Of a stretch of DNA of 64,000 bases, positions 29,280 to 40,518 are shown piece by piece. Numbering within the stretch: the first letter of the stretch is position 1; the number at the start of each line of letters is the position of its first letter. The notes under the pieces are model-generated. The model had not been told where the DNA came from. It worked only from the letters and a program-made list of their open reading frames with translations, and made no database searches. The translations under genes and the position numbers were made by a program. Origin of the DNA: Flectonema sp. DT1601 (taxonomy: Eukaryota; Euglenozoa; Diplonemea; Diplonemida; Diplonemidae); the NCBI GenBank assembly GCA_964019425.1, contig OZ025789.1:868001-932000 (forward strand), in the 5' to 3' direction.

Positions 29280-31043
29280 TTACCATCTGGCTGGAGTTCC
29301 AACTGATGGACGAGTAGAATTGTAAGGACTAGGTGCTCGTTTTGTTGCACCAACAGGTGGAGGACTGTGAGTTCTATTACGTGTTCCATGACGAGTACTT
29401 CGACTACGAGAACGACTCGAACGTCGATTAGCCGAACTATTACGAGGGCGAGACGACACTGGACTCTTAACAAGAACTGGACTACTCGGATGCAGTACAG
29501 TCTTCCGACGAGAATGTCTCGGAGATGAACGACGAGACCTACCCGGTGAAGACATCGTCTTCACAGCTGGTAAGTGAGTCGACGCCGGTGTTGAAATAAT
29601 TCTCGAAGGAGGAGGAGGTTCAACTCTTTCGAATTCAACTTCAGTGTACGACTTCGGGATATCAGTAGCTGGATGGTAGTCAACAGTCTCATAGTCATCC
29701 ATCTCATAAATATCACTTCCAAAATAAGTATCAGAAAACTCACCTTTCATCAAAGGATCAGTAATTACAACTGTTGGCTCGTCAGCTGTTGCTTTTTTAG
29801 AACGCGAAGATTGGATATTTCTATCTTCTGGTGTTGGATCGATGAAGATTTTGAAATCCTCTTGAAATCCATCATTTGAAGGTGTCGCCCACCTGACCAT
29901 TTGAGTTGGTAGACGACCTTCGTGAGGTTCACAACTACTGACAAGTGCTTCAGGAGGATCAGAGTGAAGCTCATTATTAGAACATATTATGTAGTACCCA
30001 TCTTGAGTTGTAGTTAACGCGTAGTCAGTTCCACCTGTTTGCTGCATCCAAATTAACTTCCCTGAAGGAACTCTGTCATACCTTCCACTAAATGAATACC
30101 CAGCCTTTGACTTTACATAAATCTCATTGTCAGGTATCGTAATCGGTTTTGCTACTCTCGTAGGTTTCACATAACCATCTGAGAGATTACTAATTACGAC
30201 ACCTCTTCCTGCTAATGAGGTTTTAGGTGCTGCTGGTGGTCTAACTTGAACTTCTTGATCGACTAAAACATCATAATTATCAACATACACCTCACTCCCA
30301 TACATAGCCGTTTCTATTAAATCTGTGTTCTCTATGTAACGAATTGGTTGAGTGACGTAAACGTGTTTCTTATGTATGAATCCTTCAGTTTCAGAACCGC
30401 TGGCATGAACTTTAAAGAAACAACCCTCATCGTCTATAATTCTGATTTCGGTATCGGATTCCAAATAAGTTGGGATGTAAGGACTGTCTTCGTATGGGTA
30501 CTTTCGAAGTCGACGAGGGCCTTCGATTATTTGTCCGGTCCCTTTAACCGTGTGGGTGTCTTCAGGGTTTGTTTTTGCTACTAACTGATTGTCCTTTTCT
30601 CGTGGACGAACTCTTCGTGATCGTGACCGTGTTGATACCTCTGATGCGACGCCGTTATTGATTGGACCGATACTCTTTACTTGACGATATATATCAGGTT
30701 GTGTTCTCTTACGACTTGATGACTGACTTCTTATCTTTTGAACAGACATGTTTGTAGTCATCCATGATAACTGTCCTGTTGTTGTTGTAAGTCTTTCCCA
30801 TTCTCTTATTCTGTGTGGATACCCTCCCACTTCTTTTGATCTTATCCTGTTGGGTTTCCCTTCTTCGGTAAGAACCCATCTTCCTTCACCACTGCCGGTA
30901 TTTTCTAAGATGTTTTGTGATCCTTCTTTAACCCAAAAAGGAGTCGATGCATTTGGTCGTAGTGAATACGTTCCGTCTAAGTCAGGAATACCGCAGCTGA
31001 CTCGATATAATCGAGGGGGGGCATCCCTTGAAGAGTATGGCAT
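29280..31043 (-). CDS. SH3-containing protein with duplicated sensor-like domain and SR-rich tail
   Basis: 587 residues, one exon; acceptor TTTTTAATTTCAG ends 3 nt before the ATG. Residues about 12-95 (YRVSCGIPDLDGTYSL, FWVKEG, WVLTEEG) and about 315-402 (KAGYSFSGRYDRVPSG, IWMQQTGG, YYIICSNN) are two copies of a beta-rich unit built around a tryptophan and GTY/GRY motif, like repeats seen in many flagellate proteins. Residues about 195-240 resemble an SH3 fold (TEIRIIDDEGCFFKV, then GFIHKKHVYV). The last 110 residues are Arg/Ser-rich (RRSSRSRSRSTRHG) and resemble SR-protein or microtubule-binding basic tails. A cytoskeletal scaffold is a guess. Confidence 0.75.
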   Translation of the reverse strand: MPYSSRDAPPRLYRVSCGIPDLDGTYSLRPNASTPFWVKEGSQNILENTGSGEGRWVLTEEGKPNRIRSKEVGGYPHRIREWERLTTTTGQLSWMTTNMSVQKIRSQSSSRKRTQPDIYRQVKSIGPINNGVASEVSTRSRSRRVRPREKDNQLVAKTNPEDTHTVKGTGQIIEGPRRLRKYPYEDSPYIPTYLESDTEIRIIDDEGCFFKVHASGSETEGFIHKKHVYVTQPIRYIENTDLIETAMYGSEVYVDNYDVLVDQEVQVRPPAAPKTSLAGRGVVISNLSDGYVKPTRVAKPITIPDNEIYVKSKAGYSFSGRYDRVPSGKLIWMQQTGGTDYALTTTQDGYYIICSNNELHSDPPEALVSSCEPHEGRLPTQMVRWATPSNDGFQEDFKIFIDPTPEDRNIQSSRSKKATADEPTVVITDPLMKGEFSDTYFGSDIYEMDDYETVDYHPATDIPKSYTEVEFERVEPPPPSRIISTPASTHLPAVKTMSSPGRSRRSSPRHSRRKTVLHPSSPVLVKSPVSSRPRNSSANRRSSRSRSRSTRHGTRNRTHSPPPVGATKRAPSPYNSTRPSVGTPARW

Positions 31044-31234
31044 CCTCTGAAATTAAAAATAATGATTATTTGTTGTTATTAAGTAACATTTACACATATA
31101 TAGAATGTAATCGTATCTCATATAGCAAGAGTATTATAATATCATCGAAACAGAACACATAAAATATATATATGAGAACAACATCAACGTGTTAATCGTG
31201 TACAGTAATAAGTTTCATCACCAGTAATGTTTTC

Positions 31235-32958
31235 TCATAAACCACCCCTCGCATTCGGATCAGAGTATTTTATTTTTAGCTGTCGTTGACATTCTAAAAG
31301 TTCATTCTCTTGAGTTATAGATCGCGTTGAGTAAAAACTAAATAATAAAAATAAAACAATAAAAACGAATGAAAGATAAACTCGTACCCTACGCTGTGTC
31401 ACGCATTGTTTTATTAATGTCGTGATATCCGCTGCGGGAGGTGTTGGCGAAGACACATTCTCACGTTTCTTAACTGGAGCTGCTGTTGCTTGGGAAGTGT
31501 TTCCAGATTTAGAAGACTGAGTTTTTAACTTTCGTATAGTCTGTTTGAATAATTGTTGAGTTGTAGTCACATTCAGATTATAATAAAGTTCTTCTACAAG
31601 ACTAAGATAGGTACATACCTCATTACGTGTGGCTAGCTCTCGTTGAAGAGTTGTTGTTGATTTTTGAAGTCGAGCAAGTTCAGAAAAGTTTTCAGACTGA
31701 GAATTGTTCATCTTATCTCTGTGGTAGTGTTCATAGTGTTGAAACATAAAATAGATAATTCGAATATAATAAGAACATACGCTTCAGTCAGCAACTCAGT
31801 AACTCTGAGCTGTAGTTCATCAGAAGCAGAATAAGCCTCACTAAGTTCAATGGATTTCTGTTCCATTTCACAACGAAGTTGATTATTCTCATCAAACAAA
31901 GATTGAATCGCCTGCTCTCTAGCATCAGACGTGGAGTCTATTTGTAAATATCTCGCTGAGGAGGACTCGATCTTGGTTTCAAGAGAGGCTGCTCGGTTAA
32001 GAGCTTCGCATAGGTCAGCCGATAATTTCTTTTTTTCTTCACGTTCGCGATCAAGCTGCTTTGACAAATCTTCATCACCAGCAACAATAACAGCGCTGGG
32101 TACAGGAGACGACGCCTCATCACTGGTATCTTGTACGTTTGTTGAGGAGCTTTGCCTCCATTGTTTTAGTTCCGTCTCTAAGTCTTTGATGTATTTTGTT
32201 TGAGATCCGTCTTGTAAAGAGTTTAGTTTTACTTCTTGTTCTGCTTTAAGTTGGTTTATTTGACGCTCGTGGCTTTCTATGATGTCTTGAATTTGTTTTA
32301 TTGAACCAGCGGCCTTAGCATTAGACTCCTCTAAGTTCTTCTTTGACTCTTCTAGTTGACTTCTTAGGTCTTTTACTAGGTCGTTACAGGTCTCAAGTTC
32401 ATTTTCTTTTTGAATTAATTTTAATGTGTCAGCCGAAGAGGGTTCTCCTTGAGTGGGTGAGTCAGATGTCGTTGCTAGGGTGGTTTTCCATTTCTCAACC
32501 TCGTCGTTGTATTTTTCAAACCGATCTCTCCAGGCTTTTTCCAACATGTCCCTCTCGTTAGCGTTTTTTTCAGCTTTCTCAGTTGACTGTCGTATGTTGT
32601 CTTTTAGTATAGTCACTTGCTCATGGAGATTTTTTATATAAGAATTATCCATGTCAGTCTTTGATGCATCTGACCCCCTAAGACTGATGATCATGTTCTT
32701 CGATGCTTCTCTGTCTAGTTGGGTTTGTTTTCTCCATCCTTGAACCTTAGCTCTGTACTCACCGTGTTCTTTGATTTGTTCAGTAGATTCTTCTCGTAAG
32801 TCTTCGTGTTGTTTTCTTAATTGACGTAATTCATTTTCAGCTATTTGTAATAATTTAATTACTTCTTCTTTCGGTGTAGAGTCATCCCAAGTACTTTCAC
32901 CACTAACTTCTGTTGTTGGAAAGTCTGCTGCCTGCTTCAATCGATTCAACAGATCCAT
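31235..32958 (-). CDS. Long coiled-coil protein, about 500 aa, 4 exons
   Basis: Exons 31781-32958, 31619-31718, 31388-31540 and probably 31235-31306. Nearly the whole protein is heptad-rich (for example LEESKKNLEESNAKAAGS and LDREREEKKKLSADL). Donors are GTATGT, GTATGT and GTACGA; acceptors ACCACAG and TCAAACAG are good. The last join is uncertain: using CAAGAG at 31307-31308 keeps the frame and continues the coil to NARGGL. Without splicing, the same bases would encode a hydrophobic stretch (VYLSFVFIVLFLLFSFYS), which I read as a T-rich intron and not a membrane anchor. A golgin-, centrosome- or flagellum-like scaffold is possible. Acceptor TTAACGAACAG lies 4 nt before the ATG. Confidence 0.75.
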
Positions 32959-33318
32959 AATTCTGTTCGTTAAGATTGAGAGAAGTGAGTTATTAATTAC
33001 ATATAAATATCAACAAATGAATACGTTAAATCATCATATTATTTGGAATCTGATAATAAATATTAAACAACTCTTTCTATCTTAACTCACAAACATAATG
33101 CCAATATACAAGGAAAGGAACAGCCCCCAGAAGGGGGTACCCTTCCCAACGCAATAATGCTTCGTAAAAAGAAATTTTAAAAAAAAAAAAAAAAAAAAAA
33201 ACGAAAATCGCAAATAATATTATTATTTTTTTTTTTTTTTTTGTAAATGAAAAAAAGTAATATCAATAAAAAAGAAGTGACAGTTTTAAAATATGTGTGT
33301 TATAACACCCTCCGGTAG
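32959..33318. other. Intergenic, no gene seen
   Basis: Leader of the coiled-coil gene, then paired A (about 33179-33200) and T (about 33228-33242) tracts. Nothing else. Confidence 0.5.
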
Positions 33319-36108
33319 TTATATGTGAATACCACCGCATCCCTTTACAGGTGGTGGAGTATTACGAGTTGTGGGAATTGGAGATCCTCGTCTGTCACAT
33401 GAACTGAGGAACCCCGAAGACCCAACTCGAGTGAAAAACATCGGTGATTTCATTGTAGCTGGAGAATTCAGAACTGCGGTAATCTGAGATGATTGCCTAC
33501 TGCGAACAGTATTGGTTTCATAAGGCTTTCCGTCACCAGAACTGAGAAAACCCGAAGACACATCTCGTGTAAATAAAATAGGCGACTTCATCACAGTCAC
33601 AGTAGAGAGAGCAGACAATTGTTTTCCAACAGTAATGTCACAAATATCATTTAAAGACGAACTCTTTGTAAGATTTGTCTCAACAGTTTTTCCAGTTTCC
33701 GACAAGTACTTCGCATGATCATCATCAGAGGCAAAATCTGACATTTCTCTCTGCCTCGGACAAGTATCACTTTTCACTGATAGCCTATAACGTCTGATAG
33801 GTGGTAAGTTTCTTTTTTTTAACGCCATCTCTGCAGGTGATATCGGTGTTTTGTTATTCATATTGGACCGTCGTCCTGAAATAGGAGGTTTTCGTGAATG
33901 CGGAGACTGGATTGAAAGAGTACTCGGAGTCCTTAAAAGCGGTCTAGAAGTTCTACGAAATTTTGAATTTCGACCTTGACGAGGTGACTGTTGAGGTGAA
34001 ATTTCTGAACCATCACAAGGAGAAGACGCAATGTCACGAAGGATGTTTTTTGAAATGAGTTCAGTACAGTACTGAAATGATTCATTATCTGAAATGTTTG
34101 CATCAGATGAAAGTCTTTTTCTATATCGTTTTTTCGGAATTGACGACATGCTATTACTAAGAGCCTGCTCAGGATCATCCATCACCAGTATCGTCGCATC
34201 ATACGACTCCGACCTGACAGTTGACATAATCCCATCTGAGCAAATATCTACACCAGACGACACGTGATTCCTACTTATTAGTTCTATTCTACCTTCATCT
34301 TGTAGTGTCCAGGCATACTTCTGAATACGAGCTCTCCTTCCACTCCATAGAATGTATAATTCAGTTAACATATCCATTAGTAATTTTATAACGACGATGA
34401 ATATTACAATAAAGAATAAAATGTCACCAGCAGGAAAACCAGCGTGGTTTGGATCTTCAGAATAGAATCCAACCGATAAGAAAACAGAAGCCACGGATTG
34501 TAAGAACAATCGTAGACAATCTGCGTAGTTATCTCTATTTCTGCAATGTGGCCAAAAAAAGACTGACAAACACAGCATTAGTGCATTTGTGATACCAGCA
34601 AAAAGCCTTGCTGTGGCACATGCACTGGCACTGCTTGTTCTCGGAGCCATTACAACAGCGAGAAGAAGCATTCCAACGAAATCTAAAATAATAAATCCTG
34701 ATGAAGACTGTTTGAACGGTCTCAGAACTGAACACCATCTTTGAACCCAACAAACTTCTTCGCTGCAACTGACCCACTCACCTTTTCCAATAAAAAAAGT
34801 GAGGTATGGACGATTTCTGTGTAAAGGATCAACCAAATACATTGCACAATCGGGAACACTCCTCCAGAGATGAATAGAAACATAAATGGGAATACCGATA
34901 CAAAGAATCAGCATAATGATTCCACATACAGGAAACCATAGTTCCTCTGGATACAACACAACATGAATAGACGTAAACACAGATCCCTGATACAGAGCTA
35001 ACAAAGCAATAAGTGGTATTGAAGGAGCGCGTACAAAACCAAACCGATCAGGATAACGATATCGAAAGAAACGATCCGCACCCCAAGGAGCTATGTATGA
35101 AGCTAAAAGTATAACAATAGTTACTACGATTAAAATAGTCATATTGCCAATGACAGCACCGACGTAATCAGAATCAGAGATGGTGAGCTGTAGAGGTGAT
35201 AATATTATCGGAAGTTCCCTGTCAGAACCATCACAACTATTTCCTACTAAAAGAGCGACCATCGAAGCCTGTGATGCAGCACCGCTACTCACAATGGATG
35301 CGACGGCTGCTGCAGTTCCAACATCATTATCGACTTCTTTAAGAACTTCTTGAGTACTTACCATTCCAATTGGAATCGCTGTGTTTGGAAACGAAGTTGT
35401 TGCAACTACTGGTATCATCGTCACATTAACAGGCGATGATGTAGACATCACTGGAACGACAGTTGGTAGACTCAGTGATGGAATCGAAGTTGTAAAAACG
35501 ACGACTGGAACTAATGTTGGAACACCTGTTGGAATCAATGTGCGAGGGACTGAAGTATTCGGTGATAGTGTCCGGGGTATTGGTGTCGAAGGTATTTGTG
35601 TCGGAGGTACTTGTGTCGGAGGTACCTCTGTCGGCACAACAGTTTGAGGAATAGGAACTAACGTAGGCACCACAGTAGGCACCACCGTAGGTATCAGAGT
35701 AACTGCAACAGTCGGAACAGGTGTTGGTATCAAAGTTGGTATTGCTGTTGGTACTAATGTTGGAATAACTGTTTCAGGAACATCCGTAACACATTGTTGA
35801 CAAACACATGGAATTTGTTTACTGCAATCCACGGCGGATCTGAAATTCAAATTCACATAAACTGCAGCATTCTGATTCGTAATAAAATAACACCCACCTG
35901 GGTATTTTATGTCATTCTCCTTCTTCGCCTTCTTCGGTGACAACCCCAATAACGTCACTGCTTCGTCACAGCGTTGTGTAGTTGTAATAAGTAAGTATCC
36001 GTGATTCGCACAGCTCGTGTTTTTTACTAATTCAAATGTGCATCCACCGACGTCACGAATGGCCAACAAAATAAGAAACCACCAAAACAAATAATTCGTT
36101 ATTCGCAT
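33319..36108 (-). CDS. Large polytopic surface membrane protein with V-P-T stalk, 929 aa
   Basis: Start at the ATG 36108 gives a signal peptide (ITNYLFWWFLILLAIRDVGG). Residues 23-110 are a Cys-containing ectodomain; about 112-220 are a threonine/proline stalk of VPT/IPT units, probably O-glycosylated; then GTAAAVASIVSSGAASQASM and NSCDGSDRELPIIL lead into about seven membrane segments (about 325-620: VIGNMTILIVVTIVILLAS, SIPLIALLALYQGSVF, ILDFVGMLLLAVVMAP and others). A 300-residue Ser/Thr-rich cytosolic tail follows, with two near-copies of MKSPxFFTRxxSSGFLSS. The ectodomain-to-membrane transition and seven-helix part resemble large membrane-protein families of Bodo saltans and relatives (recall, not searched). 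Function unknown; receptor or adhesin possible. The leader acceptor is unclear. Confidence 0.8.
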   Translation of the reverse strand: MRITNYLFWWFLILLAIRDVGGCTFELVKNTSCANHGYLLITTTQRCDEAVTLLGLSPKKAKKENDIKYPGGCYFITNQNAAVYVNLNFRSAVDCSKQIPCVCQQCVTDVPETVIPTLVPTAIPTLIPTPVPTVAVTLIPTVVPTVVPTLVPIPQTVVPTEVPPTQVPPTQIPSTPIPRTLSPNTSVPRTLIPTGVPTLVPVVVFTTSIPSLSLPTVVPVMSTSSPVNVTMIPVVATTSFPNTAIPIGMVSTQEVLKEVDNDVGTAAAVASIVSSGAASQASMVALLVGNSCDGSDRELPIILSPLQLTISDSDYVGAVIGNMTILIVVTIVILLASYIAPWGADRFFRYRYPDRFGFVRAPSIPLIALLALYQGSVFTSIHVVLYPEELWFPVCGIIMLILCIGIPIYVSIHLWRSVPDCAMYLVDPLHRNRPYLTFFIGKGEWVSCSEEVCWVQRWCSVLRPFKQSSSGFIILDFVGMLLLAVVMAPRTSSASACATARLFAGITNALMLCLSVFFWPHCRNRDNYADCLRLFLQSVASVFLSVGFYSEDPNHAGFPAGDILFFIVIFIVVIKLLMDMLTELYILWSGRRARIQKYAWTLQDEGRIELISRNHVSSGVDICSDGIMSTVRSESYDATILVMDDPEQALSNSMSSIPKKRYRKRLSSDANISDNESFQYCTELISKNILRDIASSPCDGSEISPQQSPRQGRNSKFRRTSRPLLRTPSTLSIQSPHSRKPPISGRRSNMNNKTPISPAEMALKKRNLPPIRRYRLSVKSDTCPRQREMSDFASDDDHAKYLSETGKTVETNLTKSSSLNDICDITVGKQLSALSTVTVMKSPILFTRDVSSGFLSSGDGKPYETNTVRSRQSSQITAVLNSPATMKSPMFFTRVGSSGFLSSCDRRGSPIPTTRNTPPPVKGCGGIHI

Positions 36109-36153
36109 GTTTCTTGTCAAACGTTAGAGTTCTTCGGGTAATATTTTTGAAAG

Positions 36154-36185
<32 letters not shown>

Positions 36186-37073
36186 CCCCCAAACTCTTCT
36201 GAGGAAAAATTATTATTCACGTACTCTTATTCGATGCTTAAATGATTGTTTGAGCCACATGTGTTTTATATTATCTGTTACAAAATTAGTAATAGATTAA
36301 TTAAAAAAATATATAAATACTGAACAGGTATTGTTTTGTAATGCTAGTGCCGCTATTTTTAGACAGCTTTATTTACTGTTGACGTCCTGTCGTGGTACAC
36401 TGCTGCTTTCCACTTATTTCATTCCACCAGTTTTTTTTTTTTTCATTTCACTATTTTTTTTTTTTACTTTTTTTTCTACCCAATTATTAAGATTTTATTT
36501 TTTCCTTATTAAAAAAGTTGTTTTTTTTTTTTTTTCCATTATTTAGTTTTTTTTTTTTTTTTTTCCAGGTCGATTTTTAGTCATATCTTTTACTTCCTCT
36601 CTTTTCTTTATTCAGCAGGAGTGGAAACAAGGGCGAGAGGACAGAACTGACGATACCTGCATTGCAGACATTGCAGTATTGGATTGATGTCATTTTAGGC
36701 AACATGGATGATAACCAAGAAGAATGGCTATTCTTTAACTGGAATGAACTATTTACTGGTTGTGATATAACTTTGTGAAGAACCGAAGCAGAGAGTGGCT
36801 TAAAGACACTTTCCGTTGTCTCCAGGGTTTGAGGAGAAAAACAAAAAAGGAGGCAAAGAGGAGGTATTTTAAAAAAAAAAAAAAAAAGGCACAAAAAATG
36901 AAAATAATAAAATAAATGACATAAAGGACCCCCTTCTTACTCTCGGGATTTTTTTTTTTTTTTTTTTTTTTTCGTTTTGTAAAGGCAAAGAAATCGAAAT
37001 TAAAAGCAATGACAACACTATCAATAAAGCAGCAGGGGAAACCTATCAGTTACCGGCACTGAATGAAATGAGT
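36109..37073. other. Intergenic, T-tract rich, no gene seen
   Basis: Long T runs at about 36160-36185, 36430-36560 and 36952-36972, and an A run at 36869-36887. Frames are homopolymer artefacts. Confidence 0.55.
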
Positions 37074-38908
37074 CTAATGCTTGTGACCCTTTCCTCCCTT
37101 ACGACCACCCTTCTTACCTCCCTTACCTTGACCCTTGCGGTATGAACGAGGTTGTTGTTGTTGTTGCTGAGTGTTGGTGTTGCCTTCTGGCTTACCTCTC
37201 TTCTTCATGGCTGAGCGAGGTTCTCTTCTCTTTTCCCACGATCTGTTAATTTGATTAAAGTACGGGTTAATATCACCCAGACCATTACCTAGGTTAAGAA
37301 CTGCCTTAAGGTTTGGAATTATTGATCTGATTTCCCGAAGCTTTTGTTCCTTTCTGTCAGAGTGACCAGCTGCAAGAGATGTTTCAGCGCTAGACAATTG
37401 AGTCAAGATTTCAGTAGTAACCTCAACAAGGAACTTCATCTTCTCCTTCCATGGCTTCTCTCTGTCAATTTCTTCCTTTGACTTTAATGTCTTAGCGGAA
37501 TAGGTCTTAGCCTCAGCGGCATTAGCGTGGAACTTTACCTTTGATGCCTCCTCGAGAGCAGTTGCGTTCTTCTTTCCGAGCTCGATGAGAGTGGTGAGGA
37601 TGCATTCAGCAAAAGTAAAGTTCACGTCTGGCTTTTCTGCTCCCTCAACACGCTCTGGGATATATCTTGAGGTCAGGTCAAATACAACTGGAAGGCATCT
37701 CGCTGCTGTTTCTTCTGTGCAGAACGGAGCAACTTCACAAAGTCTGCGTAGGATTTGAACTGCGTGCTTTGGAGAAGCTTTCTCAAATACTTCCGGATTC
37801 GCGATCCATTTAGACACGAGGAACTCAGTGATGCTGTTGTCGATGGCTCCCTTTCCTGTTTGGGGTTTAGATTGTTATCTCTTTAGAGAAATCTTTAAAA
37901 AATAAAACAACAACAACAACAACAACAACAACATACTCAAGTAAGGAACAACAAGTTGAATAATTGAGAGAGCTCTGTCTACCCACCAGCTAGTTAGATC
38001 AACTTCACCATCCATGTCGATGAGGGATGCGAGTGTGTCAGCAACTCCCTGAGGACCAAAAACACTCTTATCAGAAGCAATCTTAAGAGTGGTCATTTCC
38101 TTCAGAAGTAGGGAAAACTCAGACTTGCACACGACGTGAAGAAGTTTGCAAATTTCATCCTTGATGGCGAGTTCGACTTCCTTTGACATTTCTTTCTTGT
38201 TAGCAGCAATGACATCAGTAATCAAAATATTTGTAATAAACTCTCTCCAAGGTTCATTAGGAGTGGCCTCAACTGGAAGGAGAATAGCACTGCAGGCTAC
38301 TGCAACCGCCTTAGCGTTGAGGGAAGTCATCTGATTGTTTTATATAGTTGATAACGCCACAAGATAAATACTATTGTAATGACGTGTGAAAGGAAAGCAT
38401 ACCTTGCTGAGGAGGTCAGCCACGGCCTTGTCCTCCTTGTCAGCAAAACGCTTTTCGAGAAGAGCTGGAGCGTATGCTACGATGATAGCGTCAGAAGTTC
38501 CCTTTTCGTTGGACTTCAGGTAGCCATCGAAGTGCTTCGCGACTTGTGACTTAACTGCGGCATCCTCTGTGGTGAAGTATAGCTGACTGACTAACTCAAA
38601 ACATTCTTTTCCAAGTTCTGGGAAGTGCTTCGCGTACTTTCCGGCGATTTCGTAGCTTCTCAACATGACGGCCTTTGGAACACTCGCTCCAGCTTTAATT
38701 AGTTCTACTACACCTGAGTAGTCATCTTCCTTCCATTCTCCACTAGTTTCACTGTATGGATGTTATGATAATAATCAATGAACTACTACTCTTTTAAAAT
38801 TACTAATAAAATAATCACATACCAGTTGTATAAGCTATCCTGAAGAGCTGAGAACTTCGTTACGTAATCCGGGGTCTCAGTCTTAGTGGTGTCTTCGGTA
38901 TCCGCCAT
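37074..38908 (-). CDS. API5: API5-like (apoptosis inhibitor 5) helical repeat protein, 4 exons
   Basis: Exons 38823-38908, 38403-38751, 37937-38330 and 37074-37855; three introns of about 70-80 nt (donors GTATGT, GTATGC and GTATGT; acceptors CATACAG, ACAATCAG and CCAAACAG). Product about 536 residues, close to the 500-525 of API5. HEAT/ARM-like helices include HFPELGKECFELVSQL, VKSQVAKHF and the C-terminal half NFTFAECILTTLIELGKK, which aligns with the FSYVECLLYSFHQLGRK region of animal API5. The tail is a Gly/Lys-rich basic run (GKGGKKGGRKGGKGHKH) instead of the animal LXXLL/NLS tail. API5 is nuclear and linked to mRNA export. Acceptor CTCACCTCAG lies about 22 nt before the ATG. Confidence 0.87.
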
Positions 38909-39375
38909 ATTTATGTATTTCGCGATACTGAGGTGAGAGTTACTAGTTTCAAGGCCAAACAATGTGATACTGTATTAACATTCAATCGCAAAACCCTACA
39001 TTTTCACACATAAAAGACATTCAAAGGATAGTTTTATTTACTATATTATAACCCAAAAAAAAATCCTGTGGAGAAATAAAATGTCTTGTCAGCTGAAGCG
39101 TCCAGCAGAAATAGTTCTCAATGTTACAGTATAATCGATTTGTTTTGTTTGTATGTTTGTTTCTTCTTTTTTTTTTTTTTTTATGTCGGTTGCCTTATAT
39201 TCTGTACTTTCATGTGCAGCACGCAGTTGATTGACACGGAGAGAAAGTAAAACTCGAAAGTTGAGTTCAGCAGTCAACAGACGTCAATAGAATAATATTA
39301 AAACTTTCCAAGAGTCTAATAATATCCTCGATGAGGATACGTAAATGGCATTCAGTAAAAATAGTTCATATGTTA
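38909..39375. other. Intergenic, no gene seen
   Basis: Leader of the API5-like gene and AT-rich spacer with a T tract near 39167-39182. Confidence 0.5.
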
Positions 39376-40254
39376 TCATTTCGGATATAACTTTCCTATG
39401 CAAAAGTTACCGAGCATTCCACCAACAAATGACTGATGGTGGGACTCGAACAGGTCGGTAGCGTCTTCCTTAGCGCCTTCTAAGATTGCCTCTCCTCCAG
39501 GGTGAGTGCTTAAGAACTTCGTGACATCAATCACATATCCCCTCATTGAGAGATAGAGAGATTCTTTGTTACTATGCTCTTGTAAATCGGATATGGTAAA
39601 GTGACCAGAATCGTCTTTACACTTTATATCAACAGAAGACCAGAAAGAATCAGTTCCATGAAGAGGAGTACCCCAGTCAGTCTTTTTAACGTCAGTTGGC
39701 TTTTTCAACTCCTCGTTCTGAGGCTTTTCTTCTGAGGGGTACATCTTTCCGATACAAAAGTTTCCTAACATGTTACCAACGAATTCTTGATGGTGGAGTT
39801 CGAAGATTTCGCTGGCATCTTGTTCAGCTCCTCCCAAGATCGCATCGCCACCCGGATGGGTAGTCGAGAACTCGGTAACATCAAACACGTATCCCTGCAT
39901 TGATAAATATAAACTTTTAGCGTCGTTGTGTTGTTTCAGGTCAGCCATTACAAATTTACCAGTTGGATTCTTGCAGTTAATCTTTACTTTTCCCCAAAAT
40001 TGTGAGTCGCCTAAAAGAGAGTATCCCCATTCAGTATGACTCTTGTCACCTTTTATTACATTAGGTGGGGGTGCATCAACCTTCTTATCAACCACATTGT
40101 CGTCGTCAGAAGTGTTGATAGCATTGTCTCCCTTTCTGGTTCGCATCATGTGGTTGTATTCCCACCTGAGTCCCAACATCATCAGAAACGCTATCACGCA
40201 AAGTGCTACCAGCGCGCGTTTGTTTCGGGAGCGAAGCAGCTTTGCGAGCAGCAT
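39376..40254 (-). CDS. Membrane-anchored tandem cytochrome b5 protein
   Basis: 292 residues, one exon. Residues 14-29 (ALVALCVIAFLMMLGL) form an N-terminal membrane anchor. Two cytochrome b5-like heme domains follow (about 85-172 and 203-290), each with the axial HPGG (133-136; 251-254) and a second histidine in the HHQ motif (154-155; 272-273), so both could bind heme. The units share FWxxVxIxCK, SLYLSMxGYVxDVT and MLGNFCIGK, showing recent internal duplication. Each opens with WG and a cysteine before the heme fold. An electron carrier for lipid desaturation or sterol reactions on the ER or mitochondrial surface is the usual role; not provable here. Acceptor TTTCTACAG lies 21-25 nt upstream. 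Confidence 0.9.
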   Translation of the reverse strand: MLLAKLLRSRNKRALVALCVIAFLMMLGLRWEYNHMMRTRKGDNAINTSDDDNVVDKKVDAPPPNVIKGDKSHTEWGYSLLGDSQFWGKVKINCKNPTGKFVMADLKQHNDAKSLYLSMQGYVFDVTEFSTTHPGGDAILGGAEQDASEIFELHHQEFVGNMLGNFCIGKMYPSEEKPQNEELKKPTDVKKTDWGTPLHGTDSFWSSVDIKCKDDSGHFTISDLQEHSNKESLYLSMRGYVIDVTKFLSTHPGGEAILEGAKEDATDLFESHHQSFVGGMLGNFCIGKLYPK

Positions 40255-40518
40255 TTTTAGTTTGCGACCCCCTTCTGTAGAAAGATAAATAAGTGGTTGA
40301 ATGAAGTAGCGAATGAGGTACTCAGAATGGTTAAAAATATTTGCTGTGTCTGGAAAAGAACCAATATGTCAATTTGCTGGTTACAAATATTACTTTTCAC
40401 TTCTTGCAACTACCTTGCAACAGAAAGACCGCGAGAAAAATCGCGAAATGGCTCTCATCAGAGCTGACAAATAAGAAAGGTTAGAGTGGCGGTAAATATA
40501 ATTACGAGGACAGACTAT

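Noticed and set aside
31309-31387. C-terminal transmembrane segment in the coiled-coil protein
   Set aside because: The hydrophobic residues come from a T-rich stretch that begins GTACGA after a good exon end; reading it as an intron keeps the coil going. Not fully certain.
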